Of a DNA stretch of 5,041 bases, positions 1-4,770 are shown piece after piece; position 1 is the first letter of the stretch, and each line of letters begins with the position of its first letter. A model generated the notes under the pieces. That model made no database searches and was not told where the DNA came from. It saw nothing but the letters and a program-made list of their open reading frames with translations. The stretch is from Flavobacteriaceae bacterium (GTDB taxonomy: Bacteria; Bacteroidota; Bacteroidia; Flavobacteriales; Flavobacteriaceae), in contig JABDMQ010000366.1 in the NCBI GenBank assembly GCA_013001365.1, positions 1 to 5,041 of the forward strand. The letters are read 5' to 3'. Made by a program: the position numbers and the translations under genes.

Positions 1-149
1 TGTTCTTGGAAAGCGGCAATATCTGGTTTTGGTATATACTGGGAATGCTATTGTTCTTGATTCCTTTTTCTATTTGGGGATACAAGAGTTATAAAAAGAT
101 AACATCTTCTGCCAAAAATTTATTGGAAGAACTTGAGGCAAACGGCTAG
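1..149 (+). CDS. C-terminal end of a small membrane protein (5' end outside window)
   Basis: An open frame enters from the left edge, with codons in phase with position 3, and ends at TAG 147-149. About 48 residues are visible. They hold one hydrophobic, aromatic-rich segment (about residues 7-25, running from NIWFWYILG to PFSIWG). A basic stretch follows (YKSYKK), and then a short polar tail that is probably helical and ends EELEANG. By the positive-inside rule the tail would lie in the cytoplasm. This is therefore the last membrane helix and tail of an inner-membrane protein. I do not recognise the family from this fragment. The next gene starts 64 bp downstream on the same strand. No hairpin terminator is visible between them, so read-through is possible. 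Confidence 0.6.
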   Translation, partial: FLESGNIWFWYILGMLLFLIPFSIWGYKSYKKITSSAKNLLEELEANG

Positions 150-213
150 TAATTGGTTTTTATTTAAGACAATTTTAAGCAAGCATTCTTATCATTTTCA
201 ATATCTTGTCTAT

Positions 214-873
214 ATGAAACCCATAAAAAGACAAGGATTATTTTCACTCTTTCTGATGTTGCCGCTTTTGGCAACAGCCCAATACACTGAATACGATTGG
301 GAAGAACGTGATGAATGGATGAACCTTGACCATATCTTAAAAGCGGTAGGAGTGGAGAGCGGCCAATCTATTGCAGACATCGGTTGTCATGAAGGCTACC
401 TGAGTGTGCATTTGGCCAAACGAGTAGGAGACCGAGGTTCGGTGTATGCAGTTGATGTTCGCGAAGACCGCTTGCAAACCCTTGACCAAACTCTCGAATC
501 AAGGAATATCAAAAATGTAGAAACCATTCATGGGGATTATGGCGACCCAAAGTTACCCAAGAATGCTCTGGATATAGTTTTCATAATGGACACCTATCAT
601 GAAATGGAAGACTATATGGCCATTTTAGAGCATGTAAATAAAGCCTTGAAACCAGGAGGAAAGATCATCATCATCGAAAAATTGAAACGACGTGTGCGAG
701 ATCAATCCAGGAAATCACAAACCGATGCACATAGCATGTCACCAAAGTATGTGAGAAAAGAATTGTTCCGTGCAGGTTTCGAGAACTTGATCCAAGACAA
801 TAATATTGGGAAATGGGAGAACGACAAGGATAAGGAGATATGGATGCTCGTTGCCAAGAAACCAATTAATTAA
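214..873 (+). CDS. Class I SAM-dependent methyltransferase with N-terminal signal peptide
   Basis: The 219-residue protein has a Rossmann-type methyltransferase fold. Motif I is at about residues 53-64 (IADIGCHEGYLS) and supplies the SAM-binding loop with D55, G57 and G61. The second strand (VYAVDV, 77-82) offers acidic D81 for the ribose hydroxyls. The late motif LKPGGKIII lies at 145-153. The segment ERDEW (31-35) before motif I is typical of a bacterial methyltransferase family often annotated as having a signal peptide. The start at 214 is chosen over the in-frame ATG at 133 because it gives a textbook Sec signal: basic MKPIKR, hydrophobic core LFSLFLMLPLLA and likely cleavage at ATA|Q near residue 22. 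The ATG at 133 lies inside the preceding gene and would bury that signal. In motif I the middle glycine of the usual GxGxG is replaced by H59. The substrate is unknown. It lies 11 bp upstream of the aldo/keto reductase gene and is probably co-transcribed with it. Confidence 0.85.
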   Translation: MKPIKRQGLFSLFLMLPLLATAQYTEYDWEERDEWMNLDHILKAVGVESGQSIADIGCHEGYLSVHLAKRVGDRGSVYAVDVREDRLQTLDQTLESRNIKNVETIHGDYGDPKLPKNALDIVFIMDTYHEMEDYMAILEHVNKALKPGGKIIIIEKLKRRVRDQSRKSQTDAHSMSPKYVRKELFRAGFENLIQDNNIGKWENDKDKEIWMLVAKKPIN

Positions 874-884
874 ACTTGAATTAA

Positions 885-1808
885 ATGTCAGCGTATACTA
901 GGAGGGAAGCTAGCAAACTACTAGGAGCAGCAGCATTAGGAACACTAATAATGCCTTCTTTGGCTTTTACTAATGCAAGATCTATCATGAAACGAAAAAT
1001 ACCAAGCTCTGGTGAAGAGCTTCCTGTTGTAGGATTGGGTACCTGGCAGACCTTTGATGTTGGGAACAATGCAGAAAAGCGTGCTCAACTGTCTCAAGTA
1101 TTATTGAAGATGAAAGAACTCGGTGGTGCTATGATCGATAGTTCACCAATGTACGGCACATCTGAATCAGTCGTTGGTGACCTGACCAAACAACAAGGTA
1201 TTCAAGATCATTTCTTCTACGCTACCAAGGTCTGGACCAGCGGAAAAGCAGCCGGAATAAGTCAGATGCAGGATTCATTCAATAAAATGAAGAGAACCCA
1301 AATGGACTTAATGCAGATTCATAACCTTGTTGACTGGCAAACCCATGTCAAGACCTTAAGAGAATGGAAAGAAAGTGGCAAGATACGCTATTGGGGATTC
1401 ACCCATTACACTAATTCGTCCCATGAAACATTGGCCAAGTTGATCAAGAGTGAACAACCCGATTTCGTGCAATTCAATTATTCCATAAACGAACGACATG
1501 CAGAAATTTCCTTATTGAATGTCGCCAAGGACCAAGGAACTGCCGTGATCATCAACAGGCCATATGATGGTGGCAGCCTTTTCAGAAAGACCAAAAACAA
1601 AGCATTGCCAGAATGGTGTAAGGATATCGACATCAATTCGTGGGGGCAGTTCTTCTTAAAATATATTTTGTCTCATGAAGCGGTTAATTGTGTTATTCCT
1701 GGCACGTCTAAGGTCAAGCATGTGGTTGACAATATGAACGCCGGTTACGGACGACTGCCAGATTCCAGTGAACGAAAAAAAATGATCAACTACCTTACTG
1801 GATTATAG
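885..1808 (+). CDS. Aldo/keto reductase with Tat-like leader
   Basis: The 307-residue protein is an NAD(P)H-dependent oxidoreductase of the aldo/keto reductase superfamily ((beta/alpha)8 barrel), reducing carbonyls to alcohols or the reverse. All four catalytic residues are visible: D85 and Y90 in IDSSPMYG, K115 in YATKVW and H146 in LMQIHN. The barrel begins with PVVGLGTW (47-54). The C-terminal cofactor loop IPGTSKVKHVVDN (271-283) has the form expected for binding the NAD(P)H phosphate. Residues 1-30 form an extra leader with twin arginines (TRREASKLLG, R6-R7), a mild hydrophobic stretch and an Ala-rich end. This suggests Tat export after cofactor loading, although the usual Phe-Leu after the RR pair is Ala-Ser. 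A cytosolic form could start at the in-frame ATG at 987 (MKRKIP), where the conserved domain begins. The gene lies 11 bp after the methyltransferase gene. The physiological substrate cannot be read from the sequence. Confidence 0.9.
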   Translation: MSAYTRREASKLLGAAALGTLIMPSLAFTNARSIMKRKIPSSGEELPVVGLGTWQTFDVGNNAEKRAQLSQVLLKMKELGGAMIDSSPMYGTSESVVGDLTKQQGIQDHFFYATKVWTSGKAAGISQMQDSFNKMKRTQMDLMQIHNLVDWQTHVKTLREWKESGKIRYWGFTHYTNSSHETLAKLIKSEQPDFVQFNYSINERHAEISLLNVAKDQGTAVIINRPYDGGSLFRKTKNKALPEWCKDIDINSWGQFFLKYILSHEAVNCVIPGTSKVKHVVDNMNAGYGRLPDSSERKKMINYLTGL

Positions 1809-1851
1809 GGCTTTATTGTTCATAATTATTCATGTAACCTGATGAATATCA

Positions 1852-1882
1852 TTGTGTTATAATATTCCTTCATCTTACTTTG
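1852..1882 (+). promoter_or_regulatory. Candidate Bacteroidota-type promoter for the YtfI-like/GerW-like pair
   Basis: TTG at 1852-1854 is followed, after 20 bp, by TTACTTTG at 1875-1882. This resembles the Bacteroidota -33/-7 arrangement (TTG, then TAnnTTTG) with one mismatch in the -7 box. It lies 16 bp before the ATG at 1899, giving a very short leader. The 90-bp gap before 1899 also holds a weak 7-bp AT-rich inverted repeat (1827-1833 with 1842-1848) that may end the upstream transcript. The assignment rests on consensus similarity only. Confidence 0.35.
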
Positions 1883-1898
1883 CATAAAATTTCCGGTC

Positions 1899-2405
1899 AT
1901 GGTCCTAACAGTAATATTGTTGGTATTATTTGTTGGCATCGTTCTTCTTCTTTTAATACCAGTTGAATTATGCATCGACACTAGGACAGACCAATATTAC
2001 CTTAAAATAGGTCATCTTGCTAAGGCAAGCGTTCAATCCCATGAAACAGAAATAGTTTGTGTCAAGCTCAATATCATTGGCTATCAACGCCTATTATTTC
2101 CCTTGCAAATGCAAATGAAGAAAAAGGCGAAACAGAATAAAAAAAAGTCGAAGAGAAAACGCATCGATGAACTGCAAGGAAATTTCAAGAAAGGACTGAA
2201 GGTCATGAAATCCTTCAAGGTCCGGGAATTCTTGATCGATGTAGATACAGGCGATTGTATATACAATTCCAAATTGTATCCGGTTGCCGCATTACTAAAT
2301 TATCGATATGGTGGTTGCCATGTTAACTTTCAAGGGCGAAATCAATTGGTGCTACGAATTGAGAACAGACCAATATATATACTTAGATCATTCATTAATC
2401 TTTAA
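1899..2405 (+). CDS. Membrane-anchored, Lys-rich protein resembling YtfI (DUF2953)
   Basis: The 168-residue protein starts with a single strong membrane helix (about residues 3-21, ILLVLFVGIVLLLLIP). A beta-rich stretch follows (PVELCIDTRTDQYYLKIG onward), then a very basic segment at 73-88 (KKKAKQNKKKSKRKR). The C-terminal part contains DVDTGD (114-119) and ends with a polar beta region including NFQGRNQLVLRIENR (143-157). The single N-terminal helix, the strands after it, the TGD motif and the final RNxLVLxxxNR-like segment resemble DUF2953 proteins such as Bacillus YtfI. The adjacent GerW/YtfJ-family gene supports this, because ytfI and ytfJ are neighbours in Bacillus. The protein is shorter than usual for the family. 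The stop is 12 bp before the next start, so the two are probably one transcript. A function has not been established. An association with the inner membrane is inferred from the helix. The family call is from motif memory and context. Confidence 0.65.
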   Translation: MVLTVILLVLFVGIVLLLLIPVELCIDTRTDQYYLKIGHLAKASVQSHETEIVCVKLNIIGYQRLLFPLQMQMKKKAKQNKKKSKRKRIDELQGNFKKGLKVMKSFKVREFLIDVDTGDCIYNSKLYPVAALLNYRYGGCHVNFQGRNQLVLRIENRPIYILRSFINL

Positions 2406-2417
2406 AAAACAAATATC

Positions 2418-2792
2418 ATGGATTTACATTTTGACGAATTATTAGGAAGAATCACGGATTTCATCAAAGAAGAAGCCAATACAGACACTGTTGTTGGTAA
2501 GCAATTCGATCTTGGGGAATTCAAGTGTGTACCAGTGATCAAAGTCGGCATGGGCTTTGGTTCAGGTGGTGGTGAAGGCATGCAACCAAAATCCGGTAAA
2601 GGCCAAGGAGCAGGAGCTGGAGCAGGCGTAGGTATCGAACCAATAGGCTTCTTGGTAACACGAGGCGACCAGATCTCATTCTTGGAATCCGGCAAGACAC
2701 ATGGCTTAGCGGCAGCGTTTGAAAAAGTTCCAGACTTGATTGAATCTATTGCCGAGAAACGCATGAAGATCAAGGAAAAAGAATTGGCCTGA
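2418..2792 (+). CDS. GerW/YtfJ-family protein
   Basis: The 124-residue protein has no signal peptide or membrane helix and should be cytoplasmic. The N-terminal part (MDLHFDELLGRITDFIKEEANTDTVVG in outline, 1-27) is helical. It is followed by the family core: VGKQF, then a beta segment VPVIKVGMGFGSGGGEG (38-54). A second Gly/Ala-rich run, GQGAGAGAGVGIEPIGFLV, ends at residue 80. This order (conserved amphipathic helix, VPVxxVxxGFGxGGGxG, then a GxGxGxGxxIxPxGFLV block) is the signature of the Spore_YtfJ/GerW family. Bacillus GerW (YtfJ) is linked to spore germination, but homologues occur in many bacteria that do not sporulate. The tail (101-124) is helical and rich in Lys and Glu. The gene follows the YtfI-like gene by 12 bp and is terminated by the hairpin at 2839-2870. 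Molecular function is unknown. Confidence 0.88.
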   Translation: MDLHFDELLGRITDFIKEEANTDTVVGKQFDLGEFKCVPVIKVGMGFGSGGGEGMQPKSGKGQGAGAGAGVGIEPIGFLVTRGDQISFLESGKTHGLAAAFEKVPDLIESIAEKRMKIKEKELA

Positions 2793-2838
2793 TCGTACTA
2801 GTTATAGGATTGGACCAAAGGTTGGTTGGTTTGGAAAG

Positions 2839-2870
2839 AACACGTCGTACAGTTTGCTGTACGACGTGTT
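2839..2870 (+). terminator. Strong hairpin terminator after the GerW-family gene
   Basis: AACACGTCGTACAG (2839-2852) pairs perfectly with CTGTACGACGTGTT (2857-2870), giving a 14-bp stem around a 4-base TTTG loop. It starts 46 bp after the stop codon at 2792. The downstream bases (TAGTTATATA) are AT-rich but do not form a clean T tract. The stem ends in TT/AA, so transcript release in this direction is plausible. A shorter inverted repeat (ACCAA/TTGGT, 2814-2826) lies just before it. Confidence 0.75.
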
Positions 2871-3012
2871 TAGTTATATAAGAAATATCCCTAAAAAGTT
2901 TTGCTACTTAGGTAGTATTCAATAAGTATTCTTTTATCTAGCTTTAGGTTAATCATTCACCACCATGATACTCATGGTACTAGGGATGCCGATCAACCAA
3001 TACCATATTAAG

Positions 3013-3516
3013 ATGAAAACGGGGATATTAAAATGGTCATTAGGTCTAGTTTTGATCTTTGGCTGCAGCACAGAAAGAATAGACGAAATAGAAATCGTTG
3101 AAGACCCTAGGAATCCGGTCTTTGAAATAGTTTTTCAAGAGTCAGGATCCTATAGAATGGTCACCAATGGCGAATGTGAAGACCTTGAACAAGCAGACTT
3201 GACAGGTGTAACGAACCAAACGGTTTTTGGGATTTTCACTACCAAGACCCGATTATGTACCGATTTTCAAGATATCTATGAAGTAAAAGGGCGCCATACA
3301 TTAGCAAATGGTGATAGCATTAATTTCACAGTTGAAGACTGGTTCGTAGAAGGAGAACTCATTAAGTTCGTTTATAAATACGAAGGTGGTTCTGGTGCGT
3401 TTGATGGAGCGACAGGCGAGTTGACCGTAACTCATAAGCCTATTGCACTAGACGATTCGCGAGCATCAACGTACATCAACACAGCGAGTGGATACATTAA
3501 ATTGGCGATTAATTAA
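3013..3516 (+). CDS. Small secreted lipoprotein, possible allene-oxide-cyclase-like barrel fold
   Basis: The 167-residue protein has a lipoprotein signal: MKTGILKW, a hydrophobic core (SLGLVLIFG) and the lipobox LIFGC with acylated C18. Start 3013 is chosen over the in-frame ATG at 2965 because it places the basic N-terminus directly before the core. The longer form would add 16 residues that fit no signal. The segment after C18 (STERIDEIEIVED) is acidic, as in lipoproteins that Bacteroidota export to the cell surface. The mature part looks all-beta. Near the end, YKYEGGSGAFDGATGELTVT (121-140) resembles the GGTGxFxGATG motif seen in lipocalin-like or allene-oxide-cyclase-barrel proteins. C55 and C82 could form a disulfide. 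There is no co-directional partner within 200 bp, and the gene is flanked by hairpins. A TAGCTTTA box at 2939-2946 is a poor promoter match. Function is unknown. Confidence 0.75.
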   Translation: MKTGILKWSLGLVLIFGCSTERIDEIEIVEDPRNPVFEIVFQESGSYRMVTNGECEDLEQADLTGVTNQTVFGIFTTKTRLCTDFQDIYEVKGRHTLANGDSINFTVEDWFVEGELIKFVYKYEGGSGAFDGATGELTVTHKPIALDDSRASTYINTASGYIKLAIN

Positions 3517-3527
3517 ATGCCATTACT

Positions 3528-3549
3528 TGAATACATTTATTTGTATTTA
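3528..3549 (+). repeat. AT-rich inverted repeat 11 bp after the lipoprotein stop
   Basis: AATACA (3530-3535) pairs with TGTATT (3542-3547) around TTTATT. The stem extends by a G-T and a T-A pair to 3528/3549. It could act as a weak terminator or mRNA-end stabiliser for the lipoprotein gene. The stem has few GC pairs, so it is marginal. Confidence 0.3.
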
Positions 3550-3647
3550 GCCTAGACTTACCAGGTCAAGAAAGGATATAACAGAATATGGTTCTTTTGG
3601 GTTAGGACATAAGATACTTTATCTGAGTGATGAAGATTGGTAGGTCG

Positions 3648-3698
3648 GTGAGCCGAACAGACGATGAAAACAAACATCTTCTGTTCGGTTCTCTATTT
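3648..3698 (+). terminator. Long imperfect hairpin with T-rich tail (terminator-like)
   Basis: CCGAACAGA (3653-3661) pairs with TCTGTTCGG (3680-3688). The stem continues inward, past one C/T mismatch, through GATG/CATC (3663-3666 with 3675-3678) to an 8-base A-rich loop. Outward it continues through a G-T wobble, A-T and G-C pairs, one mismatch, then a final G-C pair (3648/3693). The tail TATTTT after the right arm fits termination of + strand transcripts. It sits 131 bp beyond the lipoprotein stop in the 290-bp gap 3517-3806. It may end that transcript after a long 3' UTR, or end a separate short RNA. No ORF, tRNA or other gene is visible in this gap. Confidence 0.55.
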
Positions 3699-3764
3699 TG
3701 GTATGCTTTGCGATGGGAACGCTAAACTATCGTTAAATGACATGTCGCATAGTACCGGAATTCA

Positions 3765-3772
3765 TATTTTTG
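3765..3772 (+). promoter_or_regulatory. Candidate -7 promoter box (TATTTTTG) for the CIA30/DUF2452 pair
   Basis: TATTTTTG fits the Bacteroidota -7 consensus TAnnTTTG exactly and lies 34 bp before the ATG at 3807. No clear TTG is found about 19 bp upstream, where CATGTCG occurs, so support comes from the -7 box and its position only. It lies downstream of the 3648-3698 hairpin, consistent with a new transcription unit starting here. Confidence 0.45.
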
Positions 3773-3806
3773 TTTAAATAATATTTCATTTAATTAAACA
3801 TCTGTT

Positions 3807-4343
3807 ATGAAGCCCTTATTACTTATTTTAGTCTTAAGCTTAATATCCCAAAATAATTATGAGATCATTCATGATTTTAAAGCGTCGAAAAGCCTCTATA
3901 ACTGGTATGTTGTAGATGATGGCGTTATGGGTGGGCTTTCGCAGGGTAAACTCACTATTAACCAAAAAGGAAATGGTCTATATACGGGGTTTGTGTCAAC
4001 TGCAAATAATGGGGGTTTCTCGTCTGTGAGATATGCGTTCGAGACAAAGGATGTATCAAGACATACTGAAGTCGTACTTCGTATAAAGGGAGACGGAAAA
4101 CCATATCAATTCAGGATCAAGAAAGACAGATATCAACAGTTTTCATATATTTCGACTTTCGAGACAACAGGTGAGTGGGAGACCATTCGCATTCCCTTCA
4201 AGGATTTCTATCCAGGATTTAGAGGCTACAGACTGAATCGTCCAAACTATCCAGGAGATGAAATGAGTGAGATCGCTTTCCTTATCGGTAATAAGGCCAA
4301 TGAGGAATTTGCCTTGGAAATTAAAAGCATAGCGCTAGATTAA
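3807..4343 (+). CDS. CIA30-family protein with short N-terminal signal
   Basis: The 178-residue protein matches the family named after mitochondrial complex I intermediate-associated protein 30 (NDUFAF1), a jelly-roll, carbohydrate-binding-module-like fold. Diagnostic stretches are WYVVDDGVMGGLSQG (33-47), then FVSTANNGGFSSVR (62-75), then the paired strands LRIKGDGKPYQFRIKKD (91-107). The WETIRIPFKDFYP segment (124-136) and the final strand EIKSIALD complete it. The D-GVMGG-S and NNGGF-S-R motifs are the best conserved in this family. The start at 3807 gives MKPLLLILVLSLISQ, a short hydrophobic leader with one Lys. It looks like a signal peptide without a clear cleavage site, so the protein is probably periplasmic or membrane-tethered. 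Bacterial homologues have no established role, and a complex I assembly function should not be assumed. The gene lies 12 bp upstream of the DUF2452 gene, in the same apparent operon. Confidence 0.88.
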   Translation: MKPLLLILVLSLISQNNYEIIHDFKASKSLYNWYVVDDGVMGGLSQGKLTINQKGNGLYTGFVSTANNGGFSSVRYAFETKDVSRHTEVVLRIKGDGKPYQFRIKKDRYQQFSYISTFETTGEWETIRIPFKDFYPGFRGYRLNRPNYPGDEMSEIAFLIGNKANEEFALEIKSIALD

Positions 4344-4355
4344 ACTACAACGAAC

Positions 4356-4754
4356 ATGAGTGACAAGAAACCGGACATGGTTGTTTTCAACGAAGATGAA
4401 AATCGTTATGATGCTGCCTTAAAACCTTACGCTACGGGGGTTGGAGAACCAAAAATTGAAATGACCAACATAACACCGTGGAAACAGGCAAGCATCAACT
4501 CCTTTAACAAAAAGGCCAATGCCAAATTTGCCGAGTTACAAGAAGCATACAATGACCTTGTGGAGACCATGGAGTACAATGCTTTGGTATTAAAGGCCAA
4601 ATTCAGTTTTCAACCAATAATTGGCAAGCATTATCATTTATACAAAAACAAGAATGAGGAATCCTTCTTGTCATTGGTCGCACCAAACGAATGCAATTGG
4701 GATCACCTAGGAAGCTTCCGTCTTAATAGCGAGAATATCTGGGAACGTATTTAG
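4356..4754 (+). CDS. DUF2452 family protein
   Basis: The 132-residue protein has no signal or membrane segment, so it is probably cytosolic. I recognise the arrangement of DUF2452 proteins, which are common in Bacteroidota. The N-terminus is KPDMVVFNEDENRYDAALKPYATGVG in outline (5-30). A helical region follows (about 45-82, with KFAELQEAYNDLVETMEYN). The C-terminal beta part is FSFQPIIGKHYHLYKNKN (83-100), then FLSLVAPNECNW (104-115) and GSFRLNSENIWERI (119-132). Conserved features are the GxxYHLY-like and SLxAPxEC motifs and the Phe-Arg-Leu-Asn near the end. Length is normal for the family. The function is unknown. The start at 4356 is 12 bp after the CIA30-family stop, so the two genes are probably translated from one message. 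Confidence 0.85.
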   Translation: MSDKKPDMVVFNEDENRYDAALKPYATGVGEPKIEMTNITPWKQASINSFNKKANAKFAELQEAYNDLVETMEYNALVLKAKFSFQPIIGKHYHLYKNKNEESFLSLVAPNECNWDHLGSFRLNSENIWERI

Positions 4755-4770
4755 ATGGTTGTAATTTTTT

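Noticed and set aside
133..213. In-frame upstream start giving a 246-residue methyltransferase
   Set aside because: It overlaps the end of the preceding gene, and the added 27 residues would hide the clear signal peptide that starts at 214.
671..865. Minus-strand open frame inside the methyltransferase gene
   Set aside because: Short, antisense to a clear domain, and without a recognisable motif or promoter. A chance shadow.
900..905. AGGAGG resembling a Shine-Dalgarno site
   Set aside because: It lies inside the reductase coding sequence with no start codon at the right distance, and Bacteroidota generally do not depend on such sites.
1858..1863. TATAAT, an E. coli-type -10 box
   Set aside because: The main sigma factor of Bacteroidota uses a different -7 consensus, and the AT-rich gap makes TATAAT likely by chance. 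The TTACTTTG box nearby is a better candidate.
2402..2773. 123-residue open frame on the minus strand across the GerW-family gene
   Set aside because: It lies almost wholly antisense to a well-recognised gene. Its Pro/Ala-rich stretch is just the complement of the glycine-rich codons, and no family features are visible.
2965..3012. Upstream ATG for the lipoprotein
   Set aside because: The added 16 residues do not fit a signal peptide; the ATG at 3013 gives a normal basic n-region, core and lipobox.
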